Shown piece after piece: positions 1 to 6,369 of a stretch of 16,776 bases of DNA (the first letter of the stretch is position 1; every line of letters starts with the position of its first letter). This DNA comes from Oscillospiraceae bacterium (lineage in GTDB: Bacteria > Bacillota > Clostridia > Oscillospirales > Acutalibacteraceae), in NCBI GenBank assembly GCA_031270785.1, contig JAISWM010000014.1:1-16776 (forward strand). Direction: 5' to 3'. Under the pieces are notes generated by a model. It was given only the letters and a program-made list of their open reading frames with translations. It did not search any database and was not told the origin of the DNA. The position numbers and the translations under genes were made by a program.

Positions 1-177
1 TGGGCCACCCAAATTCTTGATCTTTAATTAATTATACCATAATGATATTTTTGCGTCAATAGTTTTTTATTAAAATATAAAATAATTTTTTAATCTAAAT
101 TCAGGGTCTAATTCCACGAACTTCTGGGACACGTATTCATTAACAGCAGCTATAAAAGGTTTTTACTATATATGGTA

Positions 178-207
178 TTGACAACACTTGATTCGTTGAG
201 ATATAAT
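178..207 (+). promoter_or_regulatory. rpsU promoter, sigma-70/SigA type
   Basis: TTGACA lies at 178-183 and TATAAT at 202-207, with an 18-bp spacer. Both hexamers match the consensus exactly. Transcription would start near 214, leaving a leader of about 50 nt before the rpsU start at 266. The sequence upstream (1-177) is AT-rich and includes a fragment of the TATA-AAAGGTTTTTACTATA repeat arm at about 150-170. I see no other gene there. Confidence 0.8.
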
Positions 208-265
208 GTATACTGTGTAACATAGGGTTGTGTTCGCTAATTTTTATTGGATAGGAGGGGAAAAA

Positions 266-598
266 ATGTCGAATGATAAATCTTCAATAAAAAAGGCACA
301 AGATGGAGTTGCTGCAGAATTAAATGAAGACGGTAGTCAAGTAAGCAATGAAAATCAAACCGAAATAAAAGAAGAATTCGTACCATCCAGAAGCATACCG
401 AAAAACGGCGACGGTTCCTTCAAGTCTGATAAAATTGTAGTTGGCAAAAATGAATCTTTAGATAGCGTGCTTAAACGTTTTAAAAGGCAAAGTTCCGGAG
501 TTATATCGGAAGTCAAAAAAAGGGAGGCTTATGATAAACCGTCCGTAAAAAGAAAAAAGAAATCTAAAGAGGCAAGAAAGAAAAATAAAAAGAAATAA
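266..598 (+). CDS. rpsU: 30S ribosomal protein bS21 with N-terminal extension
   Basis: This encodes the small-subunit protein bS21, which sits near the 3' end of 16S rRNA and helps initiation. Residues from about 56 to 110 match the family: VVGKNESLDSVLKRFKRQ, then a KKRE-x-YDKPSVKRKKKS stretch and a lysine/arginine-rich tail. The start is the ATG at 266, because a strong Shine-Dalgarno (AGGAGGGG, 253-260) sits just upstream; the frame is open further upstream, to about 230, but without such a site. The product is 110 residues, whereas bS21 is usually 55-70. The extra 55 or so N-terminal residues are polar, rich in E, N, K and S, and look disordered. Its own consensus promoter lies at 178-207. 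The gene is alone, flanked downstream by repeats. The bS21 assignment is firm; the role of the extension is unknown. Confidence 0.93.
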   Translation: MSNDKSSIKKAQDGVAAELNEDGSQVSNENQTEIKEEFVPSRSIPKNGDGSFKSDKIVVGKNESLDSVLKRFKRQSSGVISEVKKREAYDKPSVKRKKKSKEARKKNKKK

Positions 599-1118
599 TT
601 GCTTTTATAGTGAGTTAACTTAAAAAGTATAAACGCTTGTAACTCTTTCCTCGCAGGCACGCGGGGAAAGAGCGTGTAGGTGAGTGTGCTTTTTTCAAAT
701 GAAACAGCTGTAATGTTTATTAAGGAGTGTTTTCTTGGAGGCGGTGCTCTGTTTTTTGTGTGTGGTTTCCTGTGGCTAACGTCCTTGAAAAATGTCTGAT
801 TTTTTACCGCTTTCTCCCCGACGGCGATGGGGAGAGACCGTACAAGCAAATTAGTTTTTTCAAGTGCAGTAGCTATATTATTAAGCGTGTTTATCGGGAA
901 ATAATAAAACGCCCTTGAAAAATATCTAATTTTTTTACTGCTTTCTCCCCGCCGGCGGCGGGGAGAAACCGTACAAGCAAATTTACTTTTTTCAAGTGCA
1001 GCAGCTATTTTTTTACCACTTTCTCCCCGCCGGCGGCGGGGAGAAACCGCACAAGCAAATTTATTTTTTTCAAATGCAGTAGCTATATTATTAAGCGTGT
1101 TTATCGGGAAGTAATAAT
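599..1118. repeat. Intergenic palindromic repeat cluster (families V and T)
   Basis: This gap has no credible gene. It holds a G/C hairpin at about 645-675 with an arm running into TTTTTTCAAATGAAACAGCTG. It then holds three related units at about 779-877, 909-1017 and 1009-1087. Each has a TTGAAAAAT left arm, a CTTTCTCCCCG...CGGGGAGAAA core, an ACAAGCAAATT segment, and TTTTTTCAA(G/A)TGCAG(C/T)AGCTAT at the right. Parts of the second and third units are nearly identical. A block beginning AGCTATATTATTAAGCGTG occurs at both 871 and 1081, 210 bp apart, so the sequence just upstream of the next gene is duplicated. The hairpins could act as transcription terminators; this is inference. Confidence 0.8.
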
Positions 1119-1616
1119 ATGAATTTTTTTAAACCAAGTTTTTATTACGAAAAAGTTGTTGATATAGGTGTGCCGTTTTTAAAAACAAATAATGTTGAGT
1201 GCATTTTGCTTGATATAGACGGTACTATAGCACCGCATGATTTGCCGATGTTGGTTTCCGGATTCAAACCGTGGTTTAAAGGTATTTTGAAAAATGGCAT
1301 AAAAATGGTTTTGGTATCTAACAATCATAAAAACAGGGTAAAGTTTATTGCCGAAAAATTAAATTTGCCGTTTGTATATTTTAGCTTTAAACCTCTTCCC
1401 CTTGGCATAATTAGAGCTTTAAAGATAGTTTCTGTCGATAAAAGTAAGTCCATTATGGTAGGCGATCAAATTTTCACAGATATTTTAGGGGCAAATGTGT
1501 GTGGCATAAGGTCCGTGCTTGTTGATCCAACTAATATCAAGAAGGGTATTATGTCCAAAATTAAAAATTGGGCTGAAAAACCAATTCGGAGGAATCTCGG
1601 TTGTGGCTCAAATTAG
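1119..1616 (+). CDS. YqeG-family HAD superfamily (IIIA) phosphatase
   Basis: This is a predicted cytoplasmic HAD-type phosphohydrolase of 165 residues. Motif I is DIDGT (residues 32-36, with Asp32 the nucleophile and Asp34 the acid/base). Motif II is VSNN (66-69), Lys91 in FKP fits motif III, and motif IV is GDQIFTD (115-121). Length and motif order fit the YqeG family, whose substrate is not firmly established. The ATG at 1119 is chosen because GGGAAG lies about 8 nt upstream and the N-terminus matches family proteins. The dehydroquinase gene follows after a repeat block; yqeG and aroQ are also neighbours in many Clostridia (recalled, not checked). The last five residues (GCGSN) and the stop codon fall in a repeat arm (GGTTGTGGCTCAAATTAG), so the original C-terminus has probably been replaced. 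Confidence 0.9.
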   Translation: MNFFKPSFYYEKVVDIGVPFLKTNNVECILLDIDGTIAPHDLPMLVSGFKPWFKGILKNGIKMVLVSNNHKNRVKFIAEKLNLPFVYFSFKPLPLGIIRALKIVSVDKSKSIMVGDQIFTDILGANVCGIRSVLVDPTNIKKGIMSKIKNWAEKPIRRNLGCGSN

Positions 1617-2192
1617 TTGATATAGCTGTTTCACTTGAAAAAAGCGTACTCATTTGTGCACCATTTCTCTGCCGTCGGCAGGGAAAGGGTTATAGCAAAA
1701 GCCATTTAAAAACGTGGTATTATTTACGTTTTTCCCTCTGCCATTTGGCGGGGGAGAAAGAAGAAGTTTCAACTATTTTAAGGCATGATCAAAAATTAGG
1801 CATGTTTTAAGGACGTTAACTATAGTAAAAACTTTTTGAAACAGCGACATTTTTGTTTCTTTCCCCCGCGTGTCGGTGGGGGGGAAAAGAAGAAGTTTCA
1901 ACTATTTTAAGGCATGATTAAAAATTAGGCATTTTTTACAGGCATTAACTATAGTAAAAACCTTTTGAAACAGCGACATTTTTGTTTCTTTCCCCCACAA
2001 CAGGCGGGGGAAAAAGAAGAAGTTTCAACTATTTTAAGGCATGACCAAAAATCAGCATGTTTTAAGGGCGTTAACTATAGTAAAAACCTTTTAAAACAGC
2101 GACATTTTTGTTTCTTTCCCCCTGCCTTTGGCGGGGGAAAAAGACAATGGTTTCACTATAACAAATGATTGTATTGACAGTTGGTGATTTTA
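1617..2192. repeat. Tandem ~128-bp repeat block of chimeric palindromic elements
   Basis: No gene is seen here. A first hairpin unit (about 1620-1692) begins ATAGCTGTTTCACTTGAAAAA and has a CTCTGCCGTCGGCAGGGA core. From about 1730 to 2160 there are about 3.5 tandem units of 127-129 bp, anchored by AAGAAGTTTC at 1761, 1890 and 2017. Each unit joins a TATAGTAAAAACC...CGACATTTTTGTTTC arm, a variable G/C hairpin and a GTTTCAACTATTTTAAGGCATGA arm. In other parts of the window those two arms belong to different elements, so the units look like recombinants joined at the hairpin. The last unit is truncated just before aroQ. Confidence 0.85.
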
Positions 2193-2627
2193 TTGAAAAG
2201 AAAAATAATAATATTATTAGGGCCAAATCTTAATATGACAGGGATCAGAGAAAAAGGAATATACGGTGAAGAAACTGCGGATAAAATAAAGTCTCAGATA
2301 ATAGAGTATGCAGACAGCGCAGGATTATCGTGCGAGGTCTTTCAAACGAATTTTGAAGGTGCTTTAATCGATAAAATTCAGGAAGTAAGAGATGATATTT
2401 CGGGCGGCATTATTAACGCAGGAGCCTTATCCCATTATAGTTATTGCCTTAGGGATGCCATTTCCGGCACAAGAATACCTTTTGTAGAAGTGCACATGTC
2501 AAACATATATGCAAGAGAATCATTTAGGTCTAAGTCAGTTATAGCAAGCGTGTGTGTAGGGCAAATTACAGGGTTTGGAAAAAACAGCTATTTTTTAGGA
2601 GTGGACGCTTTAAAAGCTATTATATAA
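2193..2627 (+). CDS. aroQ: 3-dehydroquinate dehydratase, type II
   Basis: This enzyme removes water from 3-dehydroquinate to give 3-dehydroshikimate, step 3 of the shikimate pathway; the active form is a cytoplasmic dodecamer. Counting from the TTG at 2193 the product is 144 residues, the usual length. Visible motifs are GPNLN (10-14), the active-site loop with Arg19 and Tyr24 (GIREKGIYG), QTNFEG, INAGALSHYSYCLRDAI with the catalytic His, VEVHMSN with the second His, and a distal Arg in ARESFR. INAGA replaces the common INPGA. The TTG at 2193 is preferred because GGTGAT (2183-2188) is an anti-SD match directly upstream; a longer start at TTG 2181 is possible but has no SD. The stop codon touches the 238-bp duplication that follows. 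Confidence 0.93.
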   Translation: MKRKIIILLGPNLNMTGIREKGIYGEETADKIKSQIIEYADSAGLSCEVFQTNFEGALIDKIQEVRDDISGGIINAGALSHYSYCLRDAISGTRIPFVEVHMSNIYARESFRSKSVIASVCVGQITGFGKNSYFLGVDALKAII

Positions 2628-2733
2628 AATGGCTTTTATGGTCTTGCTGCCGCTGGTGTGGCAGCTTATTCATATGGCGTTTTTTTAAAAAATAGCTATA
2701 ATTTCAATTATAAATATCAGTTTGTACCCGTTA

Positions 2734-2850
2734 TATAGCTGTTATGATTTAAAACAGTTCTCAAAAGTAAATTTATCCGTGTACTTTCTCCCCGCCGTCG
2801 GCGGGGAGAAAGTTATAAAAATCAGATGCTTTTCAAACGAAACAGCTATA
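2734..2850. repeat. Family P palindromic element, copy 1 (MITE-like)
   Basis: This 117-bp element is bounded by TATAGCTGTT and AACAGCTATA inverted ends. The core hairpin is ACTTTCTCCCCGCC-GTC-GGCGGGGAGAAAGT, flanked by arms containing AAAGTAAATTTATCC and AAGCATCTGA-type sequence. There is no coding capacity. Confidence 0.85.
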
Positions 2851-2971
2851 GTAAAAACCTTTTAAAATGGCTTTTACGGTCTTGCTGCCGCTGGTGTGGC
2901 GACTTATCCATATGGCGTTTTTTAAAAAAATAGCTATAATTTCAATTATAAATATCAGTTTGTACCCGTTA

Positions 2972-3088
2972 TATAGCTGTTATGATTTAAAACAGTTCTC
3001 AAAAGTAAATTTATCCGTGTACTTTCTCCCCGCCATAGGCGGGGGGAAAGTTATAAAAATCAGACGCTTTTCAAACGAAACAGCTATA
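2972..3088. repeat. Family P palindromic element, copy 2
   Basis: This 117-bp copy lies exactly 238 bp after copy 1 and has the same TATAGCTGTT/AACAGCTATA ends. Its hairpin is CTCCCCGCC-ATA-GGCGGGGGG, so the loop differs from copy 1 (GTC). The right end overlaps the next (family R) element by the TATA tetranucleotide. Confidence 0.85.
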
Positions 3089-3190
3089 GTAAAAACCTTT
3101 TAAAACAACGACATTTTTATTTTTTCCCCCCGCGAGTCGGTGAGGGAAAAAACGTAAATAATACTGTGTTTCTAAATGGTTTTTGCTATA
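3085..3190. repeat. Family R palindromic element, complete 106-bp copy
   Basis: The ends are TATAGTAAAAACC and GGTTTTTGCTATA, which are inverted repeats. The core is a G/C hairpin (CCCCCCGCGAGTCGGTGAGGG), with arms CGACATTTTTATTTT and CGTAAATAATAC. A second intact 106-bp copy lies at 10191-10296. The remainder of the gap to 3392 holds AT-rich sequence and one reverse-oriented family S element (about 3255-3350, CCCCCCGCCGTGGGCGGGGGG core). Confidence 0.8.
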
Positions 3191-3392
3191 ATTATAGCTA
3201 CTGCACAGTAATTTAATTTTGTCATTAATTTGTAATATTTAGATTTTAAATTAATTTTTGGTCATGTTTTAAAATAGCTGAAATTCTTTCTTTCCCCCCG
3301 CCGTGGGCGGGGGGAAGAGTATCAATTAATTTTGACTACCACCCAAAATTCAAATTCAGTAAGCAGAGCCTGACAAAAAGCAGGGAAAATAA

Positions 3393-4505
3393 TTGAATAA
3401 AAAAAATAATGTTGGTATTTATATACATATACCGTTTTGTAACGGAAAGTGCCCCTATTGCAATTTTTATTCCGTAAATTTTGACTATCATATGGCGGCG
3501 CAGTATGTTACTAAACTATGCGATGCAGTCAGCATATGGGGAGAAAAATTAAACGATAAATCCGCCGATACAATATATTTTGGCGGCGGTACTCCTAATT
3601 TGATAGGCCACGATAATATTATAAAAATAATAAATGTTGTGAAAAAAAATTTTGGGCAACATCAATTAGAAATATCCATGGAAATAAATCCCTGTTCCTG
3701 CGAAAATATAGATTTTAAGTTGTTAAGAGAAGCAGGGTTAAACAGGGTATCTGTTGGGGCGCAATCAATAAACGATAATGAGTTGTTTCTTTTGGGAAGA
3801 ACTCATACCTTCCGCGATGTACAAAAATGTTTATATACATTAAAATCATCTGGAATTAATAATATATCCTTTGACCTTATGCTTGGAGTGCAAGAGCAAA
3901 ATTCAGAAAGTTTAAATAGATCGTTAAATTTTTGTATACATAATAATATTGACCATATCTCAGCTTATATGTTAAAAATCGAAAAAGGCACGCACTATTA
4001 TAAAATAAGAAAAAAACTGTCTGTCCCTTGTGAAAACGAAGAAGCAGATATGTATCTTGAAACAAACAAGATACTAAAAAGTGCCGGATATACTCAATAT
4101 GAAATATCAAATTTTTGTTTTGATAATAAAAAATGCCATCACAATTTAAAATATTGGAATCTAGATGAATACTTAGGGCTAGGCCCCTCAGCGCACTCTT
4201 TCATTAACAACAAAAGGTTTTACTACAGCAGCTCTGTTACTGATTTTTTGAATAAGCCGCAAATACTACCCGAACCATGCGCAAATCAAGAACAAGAATA
4301 CATAATGCTGAGATTACGATTAAATGAAGGTCTGGTATACGATCAATTCGAAGAAAAATTTGGTTACAGCATTCCTCAGGCCTATATATTTAACGCTCAA
4401 AAATATGTAAAAACCGCATTTTTAATATTAGACAAATCAGGCATTCGATTAACCCCCGCGGGATTTTTAGTATCAAACAAAATAATATCTGACATTATAT
4501 ATTAG
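3393..4505 (+). CDS. hemW: HemW-type radical SAM protein (coproporphyrinogen III oxidase-like)
   Basis: The radical SAM cluster motif CNGKCPYC (Cys16, Cys20, Cys23) binds the [4Fe-4S] cluster. It is followed by the GGGTP S-adenosylmethionine motif and SVGAQS. The later HHNLKYWNLDEYLGLGPSAHS segment carries the HN-x-x-YW signature of HemW, which separates it from true HemN. HemW is thought to be a haem chaperone or insertion factor rather than an oxidase (family knowledge). At 370 residues it is close to the normal 375-380. The start is TTG at 3393, with AGGGA upstream at 3382-3386; no ATG fits the family N-terminus. No other haem genes are visible nearby. The stop codon directly abuts a family S repeat arm (GGTTGTGCCTCAAATTAG). 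Confidence 0.92.
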   Translation: MNKKNNVGIYIHIPFCNGKCPYCNFYSVNFDYHMAAQYVTKLCDAVSIWGEKLNDKSADTIYFGGGTPNLIGHDNIIKIINVVKKNFGQHQLEISMEINPCSCENIDFKLLREAGLNRVSVGAQSINDNELFLLGRTHTFRDVQKCLYTLKSSGINNISFDLMLGVQEQNSESLNRSLNFCIHNNIDHISAYMLKIEKGTHYYKIRKKLSVPCENEEADMYLETNKILKSAGYTQYEISNFCFDNKKCHHNLKYWNLDEYLGLGPSAHSFINNKRFYYSSSVTDFLNKPQILPEPCANQEQEYIMLRLRLNEGLVYDQFEEKFGYSIPQAYIFNAQKYVKTAFLILDKSGIRLTPAGFLVSNKIISDIIY

Positions 4506-4776
4506 GTTGTGCCTCAAATTAGCTAATAATATTTTTCCCCCGCCGATAGCGGGTGGGAAAAAAACAAAAATGTTACTGTTTAGCTGATAATATTTTTCCC
4601 CCGCCGATGGCGGGGGAGAAAAGAAAAAGTTCCAACTATTTTGTGACATGATCAAATTCGGGCATTTGTTTTCTGTGTGCTTGTTTTTCCAGCACTTCTA
4701 AATTTTTGCTTACAGTGTATTTTTATTTTACACCTTTTTGGAGATGGATTTATGAAAAGTAATCTTCAAGAGCCGT
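4506..4776. repeat. Two palindromic repeats and convergent intergenic space
   Basis: Two hairpin units sit between the convergent hemW and transglutaminase-like genes. The first (about 4506-4580) has a family S left arm (CTCAAATTAGCTAATAATA) and a family R right arm (ACAAAAATGTTACTGTTT), a chimera. The second (about 4581-4655) is all family S (CCCCCGCCGATGGCGGGGG core, TTCCAACTATTTTGTGACATGA). From 4656 to 4776 the sequence is AT-rich with a weak hairpin, GTGTA...TACAC near 4715-4735, that might terminate the minus-strand gene. Confidence 0.75.
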
Positions 4777-5526
4777 TTAGCTTCTTGATATGCATTCTGT
4801 ACGGCTTCCTACTGCAGAAACCACTTTCATATATCTATATCTTTCTAAACAAGAGTTAATATCTGGTGAAAGTTCACCCAAATCCCTTTGATCATCGCCA
4901 TCGTAATAACTTGCAGCAAACCAGTGATCATGTGCTTGGGCAAGTATGTCTATAAGGTTGCGACTAAAGCTCTCTTCGATTTTTTCCTTTACATCGGGCA
5001 ACCCTAAAAGCTTCCGCCATGAATAGCCGCCTTGCGTAATGTTTCGCAACTTGTCAAGTTTCTCTGTACAAAATTTTTGTGCACGAGTAGAATCCACAAC
5101 TTTCCACGAACCGTCAAAAAAATATGTCAGAACGTCATGTGGCTCAGAACGTCTTCTTGTTACCGGATCACACTGTTGTATGTGAACTACATAATTTGGT
5201 ATTCCTTTTTCTGTAAACAATTGTGAATAATATACACTTTGCGTAGCACATACCATTATTTTTTTTTCATGAAGTTTTAGGTATTCAGCAACCAGCAATG
5301 CTCTAGGTAATTCTAAAACATTATTTTTGTCTTGCCCGTTTTCCTCGTTATACTTATCAACGAGATTTTTATCAACTCTGTTAACAAAATTGCGGTCGAA
5401 TTTAAATCTAACGCTATCGATTGCAAATTGCTCTTTGATTTCCCCGACGTCCTCTAGTGGACTCGCAAAACAAGTGGTAAGTGTTAAGCATGATGCAGCT
5501 AACACTGTACAAATCTTTTTAAACAT
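4777..5526 (-). CDS. Secreted transglutaminase-like (papain-fold) protein
   Basis: This is a 249-residue exported protein. Residues 1-21 form a signal peptide (MFKKIC, hydrophobic core VLAASCLTLTTC, likely cut after CFA). The middle part fits the transglutaminase-like core: VCATQSVYYSQLF with Cys93 at a helix start, EPHDVLTYFFDGSWKVVDST with His130 and Asp145. This C-H-D triad order and the DGSWxVVDST strand pair are typical of the family, which includes peptidases and crosslinking enzymes. The ATG at 5526 is chosen because AGG lies 9 nt upstream and it gives a classical signal peptide; upstream ATGs (5535, 5568) lack a well-placed SD. The C-terminal 90 residues are unassigned. It stands alone on the minus strand between repeat blocks. 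The fold is likely; the substrate is unknown, though action outside the cell or on a host is plausible. Confidence 0.75.
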   Translation of the reverse strand: MFKKICTVLAASCLTLTTCFASPLEDVGEIKEQFAIDSVRFKFDRNFVNRVDKNLVDKYNEENGQDKNNVLELPRALLVAEYLKLHEKKIMVCATQSVYYSQLFTEKGIPNYVVHIQQCDPVTRRRSEPHDVLTYFFDGSWKVVDSTRAQKFCTEKLDKLRNITQGGYSWRKLLGLPDVKEKIEESFSRNLIDILAQAHDHWFAASYYDGDDQRDLGELSPDINSCLERYRYMKVVSAVGSRTECISRS

Positions 5527-5752
5527 TTTAAACATCCTTTTATAATATAGATTAACACTACCTTGCATTTTAATTCAAGATGTAGCATCAACATAAATAT
5601 AATGCGTAGCAAAAAAATTGTCAACACTTTTTGAATATTTTTTTCAAAAGTAACTTTCATATATATTAAAAACATTTTAAAACAGTGACATTTTTGTTTT
5701 TTCACCGCGAGTCAGCGGGGGAAAGAAACGTAAATAATACCACGTTTTTAAA

Positions 5753-5994
5753 TAGACCTGTCCGTAAATTTTACAGATTGCAATCAAAATCGACGACGGC
5801 GTATGAAAATACTTCCCGGGAGATTTTGGGTCGTGTCTCAAAATAATTGAAATCCCTTCTTTTCCCCCCGCCTATGGCGGGGGGAAAGATATTATCAATT
5901 AATTTGGACCACCACCGAAATTTTGATGCAAAGCCATTTTTTGAGTAATGCATTTTCGATAGTTTGCGCTCTGTGAGATTTACGGACAGGTCTA
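5753..5994. mobile_element. Family Q MITE-like element inserted in a family R element
   Basis: This 242-bp element is bounded by perfect 16-bp inverted ends: TAGACCTGTCCGTAAA on the left and TTTACGGACAGGTCTA on the right. It contains a family S palindrome in reverse orientation (TCGTGTCTCAAAATAATTGA, CCCCCCGCCTATGGCGGGGGG). It has no coding capacity, so it would need a transposase encoded elsewhere. The flanking halves (91 and 15 bp) add up to a 106-bp family R element, the same length as intact copies, so Q inserted into R. Confidence 0.75.
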
Positions 5995-6150
5995 ATGATT
6001 TTTGCTATATAGCGGCTACTCTTGAAAATATAGCTATTTCACTTGAAAAAAGTTTAAATTTTAGCGATCATCGCCCAGCCGGTAGGCGGGGCGATAATCA
6101 GTTCATATAGCTATTTTCAAAAAAAACGGATATGATTATGAATGAACTAC

Positions 6151-6192
6151 CCTGTGGCAGAACCCAAACTCTTTTCGGCTGTTTGCCACTGG
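6151..6192. other. Isolated stem-loop outside the main repeat families
   Basis: CCTGTGGCA (6151-6159) pairs with TGCCACTGG (6184-6192) with one T-T mismatch, enclosing a 24-nt loop. It lacks the CCCC/GGGG core of the other repeats and has no following T-run. The function is unknown. Confidence 0.4.
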
Positions 6193-6369
6193 CTTATATA
6201 ACAAAAACCATTTAGAAACGTGGTATTATAGCTGCTACATTTGAAAAAACAAATCTATTCGTACGGTCTTTCCCTGCAGGCTTGCGAGGAAAGAGCAATA
6301 AAAAATTAGACATTTTTCAAGGGGCGTTAGCTATAAACCCAATTTAGATTAAAAAGTAGGTGTTAGTAT

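Larger units (their letters stand above)
2626..3102. repeat. 238-bp tandem duplication carrying two family P elements
   Basis: A 238-bp segment is present twice, at about 2626-2863 and 2864-3102. Both copies start AAAATGGCTTTTA, continue with GGTCTTGCTGCCGCTGGTGT, and contain TTTGTACCCGTTATATAGC. Each includes one complete family P palindromic element. A few substitutions separate the copies, including in the hairpin loop. A partial third copy (TGTACCCGTTA) appears at the right edge of the window, about 16735-16776. The frame at 2867-3103 is open only because of the repeat and is not a credible gene. Confidence 0.85.
5527..6369. repeat. Repeat-filled gap with nested element
   Basis: No gene is seen in this gap. 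It holds, in order, AT-rich leader sequence of the minus-strand gene, a family R element at 5662-6009 interrupted by a family Q element (5753-5994), a family U element from about 6029 to 6120, a separate hairpin at 6151-6192, a partial family R arm near 6200-6237 (CATTTAGAAACGTGGTATTA), a G/C hairpin at about 6268-6297, and then the ribosome binding site of the next gene. Confidence 0.75.

Noticed and set aside
727..918. 63-codon plus-strand frame between rpsU and the yqeG-like gene
   Set aside because: It is made of family T repeats and a hairpin. There is no SD or recognisable protein.
1735..2160. CRISPR-like array
   Set aside because: The units are 127-129 bp, contiguous and palindromic, with no alternation of short repeat and unique spacer and no cas genes nearby.
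2867..3103. 78-codon plus-strand frame after aroQ
   Set aside because: It lies wholly in the 238-bp duplication and passes through the G/C hairpin. There is no SD, and the first copy has a stop in the same frame.
4777..5526. Lipoprotein anchoring of the transglutaminase-like protein
   Set aside because: LTTC at residues 16-19 has Thr before the Cys, which is a poor lipobox. Signal peptidase I cleavage after CFA fits better.
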